From the NCBI GenBank assembly GCA_003049485.1, contig PYST01000339.1, positions 1 to 42,020 of the forward strand: a DNA stretch of 42,020 nucleotides. The letters are read 5' to 3'. This DNA is from Ophioceras dolichostomum. Its lineage: Eukaryota > Ascomycota > Sordariomycetes > Magnaporthales > Ophioceraceae. Under the pieces are notes generated by a model. The model was given only the letters and a program-made list of their open reading frames with translations, did not search any database and was not told the origin of the DNA. The translations under genes and the position numbers were made by a program. Each line of letters opens with the position of its first letter. Position 1 is the first letter of the stretch. Below are positions 22,892 through 32,563 of this stretch, in pieces.

Positions 22892-23697
22892 ATGTCTCCA
22901 GCTCGCTTCCTCGTCTACACCACCCATTCCCGAATCTACGGCTGCCGGGGTGACGACGACGCCCTCTGCACCGAAGTCACCCGTCTCGCCGTCGTCATCC
23001 TCTTGTACCAGCGCCTGACGGGCCTGACGGGCCTGCTGGACCGCAACGAGGACGAGGACGTGCTGCGCGCCAAGACCGAGCTCCTTTTCGTCCGCCGGGT
23101 CAACCTCGGCGTCCTCTTCATCTTCGATTACGACAACCGGGCCAGGTGCGCTGCCCCATCCTCGCCTTCGCGATCGACAGCGAGACGGAGTAGCCGTACC
23201 ATTACTCGTCGAGGAGGTGGAGGAGGCCCCTGAGAGCCACGTCGAGCAGATCGTCCGCCGATGCGACGGACAGTTCCCGGAGCTCGGGCCGCCGCCTGTG
23301 ATGGTACGTGCTACAATAGACAGATAGGCAGGCAGGTCAGGTCTTCTGCTGCCACTAACTACAACTTCCACTACGACTCTCCTTTTACAACTTCCGACAG
23401 CTCTCCTCCCTCTTGCAAATTCCTACAACCAACTTTCTCTTCAACTTTTCACATACCTTCCTCTGCAATCTCCCCTCCAAATTCCCTCCGTCTTCCCACA
23501 CAACCAACTTCTACTTCGATGCTTAGCCTTGAGCCACTGCTAACTAATACCGAGTTGAGTGACATGTTTAGTCACAAGAATGCAGAGAGAACCCCCAGAG
23601 CGCTGAGATTTATCACAGCGTGCTGGGCGACGTCGTGCAGTGCCGGCTTCAGGAGGACGAGGAGGACGAGGACGACGACGAAGCCTCGGCCTATTAG
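22892..23697 (+). pseudogene. Unrecognised small gene, two exons, frame disrupted (or sequencing error)
   Basis: Function not recognised. The ATG at 22892 sits in CCAAGATGTCT after a long pyrimidine/CA-rich leader. The first ~85 codons (MSPARFLVYTTHSRIYG ... LGVLFIFDYDNRAR) have strong GC third-base bias and alternate hydrophobic and charged residues like a folded domain. Near 23145 the coding-like signal moves to another frame (VRCPILAFAIDSETE, every third base G or C), and near 23193 to the third frame (VAVPLLVEEVEEAPESHVEQ). That frame runs to a GTACGT donor at 23304. A TGCTAAC branch and TTTAG acceptor give exon 2 at 23572-23697, ending in an acidic tail (EDEEDEDDDEASAY). Each frame switch looks like one missing base. 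Either the gene is broken or the assembly is wrong there; about 179 residues if intact. Confidence 0.45.
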
Positions 23698-24892
23698 AGG
23701 CAACGCTCCCTTTCTCCCTGAAACAACAAGCGGAGGGGAGGGGAGAGAAAGCTGGGATCAAGATCCACGGCCCTTGGCCGGCGAGGCTACAGATTTCTTT
23801 TGCTTTTCTTTTCTTCTCCCTTTCTTCTCTTCTCTTTTTTCTCTCTTCTCTATTTCTTTCCTTGTTTTTCTTTCTTTTTTTCTCTCTCTCTTTCTTTTCC
23901 CCTTTCTCGGGTTTTTTTTTGGGTCATGTCGTTGGTAGTTCAGAACCTGGCACCATCATGACCACAAATACCTAGGTACATACTCCATCCTCACCTATGT
24001 TGTCGGCTTTTAATTCAGTCAGCATACCGTCGTGAAACGACCGACGTACCTACCGTACCTGATGCCTTATCTTGGTGTCGCGTGCCGCTTCGAAGGTGGT
24101 GCGTAAGTGGCTTGCACGTTCAGTGTTCAAGTGCTCGCGTTGTTGCCTGCCGGCGAATACCGAGTCCAACCGCAGCGGGCGTCCAGTCCCCCACACACGT
24201 TAGACTCAAACCATGCTCCAAGAAAGAAGCACAGGAACAAATGGGGGAGTGCAAGCCTCAAAATCTCGGCGCCCATATCACCCGGATCCGCTACCCGACC
24301 AAGTCCTTCCCACATAGAGTCTCCGGTCACGGCAGCTAATTGCTCACATGGCATTGTGTGCAAGCAGTCGCGTGCTTGAAGCACCGCCCCAAAGAAGCTC
24401 TCTGCTACTTACCCTGGATTTGTCAGTGAGGCTGTAGCAGGGTTGTTTTACCTGATTGTTTTACCTGATTGATTGACCTGCCTTCCTGGACCAAGCGTTG
24501 GAGCAGTAGGTTCGGCGTGCAGGCGCGCAATTCCTGAACCCGTCACCGATGGTACGCGAGTGCAGCGCGGCTGAGCACCGGAAAACCGGGCGCTCTGCAG
24601 CGGCCTGCATCGGCGGGAGGAATCCACACATAGCAGGTTGCAGCGAGGCACAGAAGCAGTCCTGCATGCGCAAGGGTTGGGAAATAAGAATGGAATGAAA
24701 CTCTTAAATCTTGGGTTGGTGTAGTATTCCGGTTCTGTTTCATGTCTCTCCTCTTTCTTCTCCTCTTATATTCTCTCCCTTTTGGCTACTTTTTTTTCCT
24801 CTGTTAATGTTGTTACCATCGTTGCTCGCTGAACCACGTCAAGTTCTGTTGTTGCAGACATATTGTTTACATCGACGGCAGCTCCGGGAGAG
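23698..24892. other. Intergenic stretch with a long polypyrimidine tract
   Basis: No gene supported. It contains an almost pure CT tract on the plus strand at about 23797-23918. The part from about 24735 to 24805 is again pyrimidine-rich and probably lies at the transcription start of the CorA-like gene. Short open frames on both strands at 24082-24743 show no family signal. Confidence 0.5.
23797..23918 (+). repeat. Polypyrimidine (C/T) tract
   Basis: About 120 bases of nearly uninterrupted C and T, mostly TTTCTT and TCTC units. It lies 100 bases after the stop of the preceding small gene, so it may be in its 3' UTR. Such tracts can form triplex structures; no function is shown. Confidence 0.85.
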
Positions 24893-27800
24893 ATGGCGTC
24901 GCCTCAGCGGCACGAGGAGCTGATCCGTGCAGTCGAGCTACACCACGCACAATATCTCAAGGCCCTCAGGTTATTGCACGAAGCCCTCGCTGCTGTTCCT
25001 GCCAATTCTACCACGGACCCAAATGGAGGAGACGGCAATGCCACCATCAGCGGCGCCAGCCTCAATGTAGCCACGGCCACATCGGCCGCCAGAGCTGAGC
25101 GCGGGGGCAACGGCGGCGTCAGCGGCGGCAGCGGCGGAGACACGCCACGATCCATCTCTCCCGCCGCGTATCCTCCAGTGCCCCCTTCACCACTGCCCCC
25201 ATCCCCGAAGCCGAGGCCAGTCCACACCCTGAGCCTCGGCAGCAACGACGGGGCGGTGATGCAGCAGGTCCTGGGCGGCGTCCGTCGCAGCCGACGGCTG
25301 ACGAACGACCTCCCGGTTCCCTCGGATCCGTCGCCGTCGAGGAGGAGCGGCTTGGGTCTCCTGTCTAGGGGAACCATTCCGGCCTCTCTGTACGACAACG
25401 ACTCGGAGCATGACACAGAAGACGACCTCGACTTTATCCATTCACTTCCTCATCTACCGGCGCCTCGTTCGATCTTTGAGATGCCCCGTGTTGCCTCTGT
25501 CCAGAGGCTGCTGCCCGAGGAGTCCTTTTCTGAGGAGGAGCTTCTCCTGCACATCCGCCAGCTTGACGAGTCACAGGCCAGCACCATGGTCGCGCTCCTG
25601 GACGAGGTGTGGCGGCGCCGAAACGAGCTAGACGTGGCTAAGCTGTTTGAAATCACCCGAGACGACGAGTTGTATCCCGCGCCCACGTATGAAGTGTTCG
25701 ACGTCGGCCGAGATTGCATGGCCTTGGCCAGGCACGATGACAGAGGCCCTGTTGGTGAGGGCGGTCTCGATATGAGGACTGTCTGGAACACCCTCAAGGT
25801 ACGTATCTGTGAGCCACGAACTCACCCTGGACCTTTTTTTTACTACCGGACAATAATCGATTAACTCTTATGGATTACAAACAGGACGTCAACGTCAATA
25901 CACCCGCTACTGGAGGAGGACAGTTGGCTCCTGAGGCAGCAGAGCAAGCGCAGTCGCCTCGCGATGACATCTCGGTAGGTCCCGAGCTTGGTCCCGAGCT
26001 CGGAGCCGTTGGTCGAATGACGATCCTTCAAGAACCGTCTCCAGCAGTGTTGAGTGCTGTCCATTTGACCATGGCGAAGCACTTTGACATGGATGAGCTA
26101 CTCCAGCATCTCGTCACTACCCAAGAAAACAAGGGAAAGACCAGAGTAAGACCCTCCATGCTTCCTAGCAGCCGCCCCCTTGTCCCTCCTCCTTGCGTCG
26201 CTCTGATTTCTTCCTCGCCAGTCACAATAGACACAGCTAACACTTCATCAGGCGTACATGTCTCGAGCTTACGAAGACACCGAGCTGCACCGACGAAGTT
26301 TCTACTTCGTATTCAAGTACTACACCGTGCTCGGCGAAGGCCTCACCCCAGCCCCCTTCCAGCAGTTCGATCGGCGGTCACAGGACCACAAGTCGCCCGA
26401 CCACATCGACATCACTGAGTGCAGCTCCGTCCTAGCTCTATCCATTGGCGGTCCTCCGGTTAAGCTGGTAGAGAAACGCAGTCGGCGAAGGAGGGTTGTG
26501 CAGACGGGCTCCGTGTTCGACCACTTCGCGCCGTGGCACCTCCTGCACATCCAGAGCTACCCGGACGACGAGCACTCACTGCGCAGCGATGACCTGAAGA
26601 AGCACTTCTACAGCGGGCCGTACGCGTTCCTGGACTCGCTCGCTGCTGAATACAGGGACGCGGTCAAGCGCTATACGAGGCTGTACGAGATGATCACCAA
26701 GCTCATCACGCCATCTGTAAGTTTCTGCCAGGTCCCATACACGCTTCCGATAATGATGTTTATCTACCGTCCACCCCCATTTAGTGGGAGGTAGCGAGGG
26801 ATGGACACAGCTGGCTGGCTGACTGACGCCCTCGTCTTGTGATGCATCGCAGAACCAACTCATGTTCGAAGTCAAGCTCCGCGACAAGCTCCTCTTCGAA
26901 GACAAGTACTTCACCTACAGCCGGCGCTACTTCTGGGCCTACAACTCCCTCGCGCTCATCAACGACGGCATCAAGTCCATGATGGCCGCCTACGTCGACA
27001 CCTTCACCAACGACTTCTGGGAGGGCCGCCACGAGACGCTTTGGCCGCTTTTTCCTCCTGCTGTTGCTGTTCCCCAACAACAACAGACAGGAGGACAAGG
27101 ACAAGGACAAGGACAACAACCAGATCCGCCACCAACCTCGGTAGAAACCCGCAACTACCTCGACAAAATGGCCGTCCTCCGCCTCGAGCTCAAACGCACC
27201 CTCGAGGACCTAGCGGGTGTATACCACAAGAACGAGCAGCTACGGAAAGAAATCAAATCTCTACGCGAGCAGCTCTTCTCCGGGTCGTCAGTGAAGGAGT
27301 CGCGGCGCGCCATAGAGCAGGGGGACAACATCAAGGTGCTCACGAGCGTCTCCATGGTCTTCCTACCCCTCACTTTTGTGACTTCTGTGTTCGGCATCAC
27401 GGAGTTCAAGTTCGCGCCCGACGACTGGCGGTTCCCCGTGACGATGATCACGGTGTGCGTGCCGTTCTTCGTGCTGATCCTGATCCTGCAGACGAGAAAA
27501 GGGATGGAGATGACGAAGCGGCTGGGGAGCTGGGTGGAGGGGTTCTTTAGGGGGGTTGATGAGCAGACGAGGCATCGGAGGGAGCTGCAGAGCCTTGCGG
27601 CTGGTGTTGGGGTGGTGAGTCATGGTGGTGGCGGGCGTAGTACTTCTAGTGGTGCTGCGGCAGGGACTGGGGCTGGGACTGGGATGGGAACGGGCACGGG
27701 CACGGAGAGGGCTACGGCGAATAGGAGGTTTAAGAGGAGGATGCAGGCTGAGCTGGAGAAGAGGGTTGGGTCTTCGCGCGCGGGGGCGGGTGCTAATAAG

Positions 27801-27941
27801 GCCTCGCCTTTGACGGCGCCGGACAGCGAGAACAGGAAGAAGAATGGGGTGCTTGGGGCGTGGGGAGAGAGGTGGAGGAGGAGGTTGGTTGGGGGCGGTC
27901 AACCGCAGGCTGAGGTCCTGAAGGCGGATGGGAATGTATGA
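24893..27941 (+). CDS. CorA-like Mg2+ transporter family membrane protein, divergent GMN motif
   Basis: Large fungal member of the CorA/ZntB-like family, 906 residues. Four exons: 24893-25798, 25885-26145, 26252-26716 and 26853-27941, all phase 0. The first ~300 residues are Gly/Ser/Pro-rich with acidic patches. The soluble CorA funnel-like region covers about 370-700, including SVFDHFAPWHLLHIQSYPDD, FLDSLAAEYRDAV and the long helix around KMAVLRLELKRTLEDLAGVYHKNEQ. Two closely spaced membrane segments follow: MVFLPLTFVTSVF and TVCVPFFVLILIL. The loop entrance, where classical CorA has Gly-Met-Asn, reads FGITEF here, so selectivity or even transport is uncertain. The C-terminal ~120 residues are basic with a Gly-Thr repeat. 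The start at 24893 (GAGATGGCG) is the first ATG of the frame region. Confidence 0.85.
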
Positions 27942-28413
27942 TGGATGACGTATTTGTTTCTGTATTTCAGCGTGTTGAGGATAGATGTTTGTGTACAACG
28001 ACTGTATGATGGATTGTCTAAGGTAGTATCTAGGTAGTTTTGTCATGGCGTTCTGGGAACGGATCGTATACCCCAGGTAGGTAGGCAGCACGATGGAGGA
28101 GCATGAGGTACGAGTTGTATCATTACAAGCGGTCCCAAACTCCTTTGGTTGTTAGCGGGAGTTCCTTTACCACCATGATCTGAAGTTCATACCTATTCAA
28201 GTTGTGCTTTCTATTACCCCGCCTGCTATCAAACTCAGACAGACTCTAGATTTCAGATCTGGTCAAAGTGAAGAAGAAAATGGATGGGGGATATCGTAAA
28301 ACTTAGATGTTCGCCAGCCGTGTCTTCCAGTTCACCAACCGCAGAGCCCGTATCTCCTCGCTCCCTTGACACAATCCTCCGAGAGCACACATCTCCCAGT
28401 CTCTCTCACATGT
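27942..28413. other. Convergent intergenic region (CorA-like / BolA)
   Basis: Holds the 3' UTRs of the CorA-like gene (plus) and the BolA gene (minus). Nothing else is visible. Confidence 0.6.
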
Positions 28414-28990
28414 CTATTCCTTAACCCCAACCACCTGCCCATCAACAGTCCCATCGAGCGGCGGGCCCTCCACAGCCGCCGCGGCCTTGTCACGCTCCCA
28501 CTCCTGCTCGGTCTGGCACTTTGCGCTCCACGCGTGGATCTGCGCGATCTCCTCCTTGAGCACCGCGTTGACGAGCCGATGCCTCTTCAGGGAGTTCTTG
28601 CCAGCGAACTCGGGCGAGACGATCAGTGAAGTGAACGACTGACCACAGCCCCCTGATGCGTGTGTGTGTCCAAAGCCGAAAATCACAAGCAAAAGAAGGA
28701 AACGAGGAAGTTCCGTGGTTAGCCGGGATACAACAAAAGCAAGGCTACAGTAGCATGGTGATGTGGGTTTAAGGAGCTCCGAAGATCGGCCATGGCTACA
28801 AGCGGCTGTTTTTTTTTTCAAAGACCACCACCGAGCGAGTAGGCTAGCAGGAGGATCGTAGCTCAGTGACCTAGTAGCGGGTTGGGTTTAGCTTACCTGA
28901 CATGTCGGTGACTTCGACATGGACCGCCTTGAGCCGTTCGGTCAGCGCGTCCTTGAGGGTCGCTTCTGTGATGGACGAGGGCTCGGCCAT
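28414..28990 (-). CDS. BolA-family protein, FRA2/BOL2-like
   Basis: Small partner of monothiol glutaredoxins in [2Fe-2S] cluster handling and iron sensing (Fra2/Bol2 in yeast, BOLA2 in human). Two exons on the minus strand: 28990-28897 and 28652-28414; 333 nt, 110 residues. The BolA fold is seen as ATLKDALTERLKAVHVEVTD (helix-strand), GGCGQSF with the potentially ligating Cys, the strand SLIVSPEFAGK, and the signature helix RHRLVNAVLKEEI ending IHAWSAKC and a Gln-Glu-Trp end. The HRLVN plus IHA/QW pattern resembles BOLA2 more than the mitochondrial BOLA3 type, and no presequence is visible, so a cytosolic/nuclear site is likely. A 30-residue hydrophilic tail is extra. The gene diverges from NIF3. 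Confidence 0.92.
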
Positions 28991-29382
28991 TTCCGAGGGT
29001 GTCTTCTTCGGCCGATGAGATTGATAAGATTTGGGGAAACGGTTTGTTGCGGAGTTGATGAGGAAGCTGAGAGGAGGTATGGAAGCTTCAGTCTTTGTGC
29101 CCCCGCATTTTACCTCCCGCCACGCACAGCCTATGGCGGGGTTAACCATCAACCATGGTTATGGCGTCACAGTGGTTGAGGTTAGTGGAAGAATGCATGC
29201 AGAGTGGAGAGCTGCAGGGCTCGACAGGGGCCTACGGTGAGTCAGCATCGCGCCCAGCCAGACATTGAGGAGATGAACGCGGCTGGCTGGGGGCATCAAA
29301 TCGCGAACATCGCCGTCTAAACGCCACAAATCAGCATTAGGTCAGAATCACGTAGGAGAGCCTAAGTGTCAAAGCTGCGTGA
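28991..29382. promoter_or_regulatory. Bidirectional promoter region BolA / NIF3
   Basis: 392 bp lie between the two divergent start codons, with no other gene. No TATA or CCAAT element stands out. Confidence 0.6.
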
Positions 29383-30713
29383 ATGTCTCTCTGTGCCAGA
29401 TCCACGAGGATCCTCAGACGTCTCGCCGCCGCGAAGCCTCGAGTCCCGTCAATCCCGCAAACAACCTTAGCCAATCCCTTCTGTCGTCCTCGGTCCCGTC
29501 TTTTTCGACACGTTCCGGTTCCAAGGTACTCTACGGCGGGACAGACACGCTCACTCTCAACCATGGATTCAAAATCCGACGAAGGCGTTTCAAACGAATT
29601 CACCCAGGCCGTTGTTGGCGCAATGAAATCTCTGTATGATTTGCCTTTACTGGCTAGTCAGATTTTTTCTAGGTTGTGTTTTGAGAGAGAGTGTGTGTAT
29701 TAGGTTGGCTTCGTCCACCCCTTCTAACAAGTTTCAACTCACCCAGCTATCCGGAGGAACTCGCAGATCGAGCCTGGGACAACGTCGGCCTCCTGCTGGA
29801 GAACTTTGCCGAGGACCCGTCGTGCCCGCGGAAGCCGGTGGTGCTTCTCACCAACGATCTCACGCCCAGAGTGGCGGACGAGGCCATAAAAAAGGGCGCG
29901 TCCGTCATCGTCAGCTACCGTGCGTCGCTTTTCCATGAGAACTGACTCCTCTTTCCTTACGATGGTGCTGCGGTTACTTACTTTGACTAAATCCATTCTT
30001 TTGCTCTTAACTACCTAAGTTATCTAGATCCTCCAATCTTCAGAGGCTTAAAATCCATCACGCTAGCCGACAAGCAGCAGCAGTTCCTCCTGAAGCTCGT
30101 GCAGCTCAACATCGCAGTTTACAGTCCCCACACCGCGCTAGACGCCGCGGTCGGCGGCATCAGCGACTGGCTGCTCAACAGCGTGCTTCCTCCAAACGTG
30201 AGTGTCACTTCTCGGGTGCCCGCCAAGCCCGTCGCCGGCCCGCTGCCTGAGGGCTACAACGGAGAAGGCGCGGGCTACGGGAGGGTCTGCACGCTCGCCG
30301 ACCCGCAGCCGCTGCCGGTGCTGCTCCGCGAGCTCGCGAGGAACACCGGCGGCCGCAAATACATCTCGGTGGCGTACGACCGGACGACAACAACACCGCT
30401 GGAGGCGCGGGAGGTCCGCACCATCGGCGTGTGCGCGGGCTCCGGCGCCGACGTGCTCCGCGGCTGCGATGCAGACCTGTACGTCACGGGCGAGATGAGC
30501 CACCATGAGGCGCTGGCCGCAGTCATGAAGGGGAAGGTCGTGGCCACGCTGTTCCACAGCAACTCGGAGAGGGGGTTCCTGAGGGCTGCGCTTAAGGGCC
30601 AGCTGGAAGCGGAGCTGAAGAGGACGCATCCCGATGTCGAGGTGCTCGTTAGCGAGAAAGATGGGGACCCATTCGAAATCGTTGATGTTGCGCAGTTGCT
30701 AAAGGCGGTGTAG
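29383..30713 (+). CDS. NIF3: NIF3 family protein (DUF34/NIF3), putative mitochondrial leader
   Basis: Conserved dinuclear-metal-binding protein of still unsettled biochemical role; the family is named after yeast Ngg1-interacting factor 3. Three exons: 29383-29633, 29747-29919 and 30028-30713; 1110 nt, 369 residues. The core begins at about residue 84 (SLYPEELADRAWDNVGLLLE). Metal-site motifs are visible: SYHPPIFRGLKSI, SPHTALDAAVGG, the SHHEALAAV segment and HSNSERGFL near the C terminus. The first ~60 residues are rich in Arg and Ser and lack acids (MSLCARSTRILRRLAAAK...), like a mitochondrial presequence. A second in-frame ATG (MDSKSDEG, about residue 61) could give a form without the leader, so dual localisation is possible. 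Confidence 0.94.
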
Positions 30714-30796
30714 ACACTACAAATTAAAGAACCGCTCGCTCATCCACGATTTATTTATGCCTGGATGTACCAAAACTGAGATCGTCACATCAACCC

Positions 30797-31901
30797 TCAA
30801 CTCCCCCCTTCCCCTTCCCCTTCCCCTTCCCCCTCTTCCCCTTCCCTCGACCCCCTAAGCGCCGCATCCCCCTCCTCCAAACATGCCCGGACGTCTTCTC
30901 CACCAAGCCCCTTCTCCTTCCACGCAAGCAGCAGCCTACGCGGCAGCTCCCACTCCCTCTCCGCCTCTTCCACCTTCCCCTCACCCACGAGCCGCCGTAA
31001 CCTCTCGGGCGTAGCCAGCACCTTCACCGCGAGCTGCCTCGTGCGCTCCCTCTTCTCCGCGCCCCTGCGACGCTCAGCCAGCTCCTCCGGGGGCAGCACC
31101 TCGCGCCGCAGTGCCTCTCGCATCGACGACGCCTGGGAGTAGATCTGCGCGATGGCGGGGTCGAGCGTCGAGGCCATTGGGTTTAAGGGGTCCATGTTTG
31201 CGCGCATCTAATGGACAATGGCGTATGTAGCCTTTCGTTAGCCAAGACTCCCTCACCAGATAGATCACCTATGCATAGCATATCATACAAAGAGCTCAAG
31301 AGAAGAGAGTAAAGCCTCTCCATTTCCTCACCTTCCGTATCGTCTCAGTAGCAGCAATCAACTTGCTGTAGTTATCATACACCAGCGCCTTCTTCTCCGC
31401 GTCCAGCGCCCTCGTCTCGCCCAGCACCCTGGCGTACGTCCGCAGCAGGTCCGCCAGCGAGCTCTCGGCGGCGGCGCGCGCCACGAAGGCCGCCGCGTCG
31501 AAGTTGGCGGCGTCCATCTCGCTGGGGGGCACCTCCGAGTAGCCCGCGTGCAGGTGGTGGTCTGCTCCTCTAGTAGCATCAGTTTCGATCTCGATCTCTG
31601 GCGTCCCGCCGGTGTTGTTCTTTTTCAGGTTGTAGAACTCTCGCAGGGCGGCGCGGTTGCGCTTCGCGGCCGCCGAGGACGCCGCTCCTGCTGGTGGTGT
31701 CGGTACTGCTATTGTGGGAGCGGAAGAAGAAGAGGAAGGGTTTGGAGAGGAGGTCGCGGAGCGTGGGTGGTTGGGGCCGCCGACGCCGACGCCGCCGTCG
31801 AGGGAGGTGCGTGAGGAGGAGGAGGGCGTCTGGTTCGAGGAGTGCATTCGTCGGGGCACGGGCGTGGACGGCGCCTCGCGGGGGGAGGCGATTGTGGACA
31901 T
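30797..31901 (-). CDS. VPS51: Vps51, GARP tethering-complex subunit
   Basis: Subunit of the GARP complex (with Vps52-54), which tethers endosome-derived vesicles at the trans-Golgi and binds the SNARE Tlg1. Two exons on the minus strand: 31901-31332 and 31207-30797; 981 nt, 326 residues. The first ~110 residues are Ser/Pro/Thr-rich and disordered. The Vps51/Vps67 domain covers about 115-230 with the phrases LREFYNLKK, FDAAAFVARAAAESSLADLL, the near-invariant ALDAEKKALVYDNYSKLIAA and TIRKMRANMDPL across the splice junction. A charged helical part follows, and the protein ends in an Glu-Gly repeat (EGEGEGEGG) encoded by a CCCTTC tract. The stop is 83 bp from the NIF3 stop on the other strand. 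Confidence 0.92.
30805..30846. repeat. CCCTTC-type short tandem repeat at the VPS51 3' end
   Basis: About six units of CCCCTT/CCCTTC on the plus strand encode the alternating Glu-Gly C terminus of Vps51 on the minus strand. Tract-length change would lengthen or shorten the tail in frame because units are 6 bp. Confidence 0.8.
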
Positions 31902-32563
31902 TATTTTTAAACCCCTTGCTGGACTACGTCTAGGCGTGGGGTACAGAAGACGGCAAGATGTCGAGATTTCTCGGCGGCTGTAGCTGTCGTGCTATATACT
32001 GCGCCGATGATAGAGAAAAGGGGATTTCACGAGATGGAGCTGTCGTGAGAATGGAGCGTTGGATCACTGACGATCAAATGCTTGGGGCATCAGGAATTAG
32101 TGATTACGTATTAGCCTTGGCGGGGCTCCTCCCACCAGGCATACCCTGGGTGCGAGAAGCTTAATTTGACATTCCAAACAAACTGTGCCGAAAAAGCGAC
32201 TACCACCTGTTTCAATATCCACAAAGATATTATCGTCACGATGTCTTCGCCCGCAACTATCCCGCTATTGCAAGATAGGCCCTTGTGTGTGGAAGATCCG
32301 AGCATGGCAAGTGGCAGTGGGGAACTCTACAGCCGCTGTTGTGGCAGTGTCCCGCTATGCATGCTGTAGCACACCCTCTTGGCTGGGGCCCGTAGCCTGT
32401 TGCTGATGGCAAGGCTCTGGCTGACGGGCCGAAGATCTTGTGAGCTTTTCGTTTTGAACTTATTCGTTTTCCAACAGCCAACAAGTTCAGCTTTATCTCA
32501 GGAATCAACTTGAAAACGACTTGAGTCTCGCCAGTTGTACGCATCGAAGTCGAGGGAAACAAG
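31902..32563. other. Divergent intergenic region VPS51 / HeLo gene
   Basis: No gene. It contains the promoters of VPS51 (minus) and the HeLo-pseudokinase gene (plus). The last ~60 bases before 32564 form an A-rich leader ending AACAAGATGG. Confidence 0.55.

Noticed and set aside
22757..23371. 204-codon minus-strand open frame
   Set aside because: Antisense to the better supported plus-strand gene, which has a proper leader, start context and splice sites.
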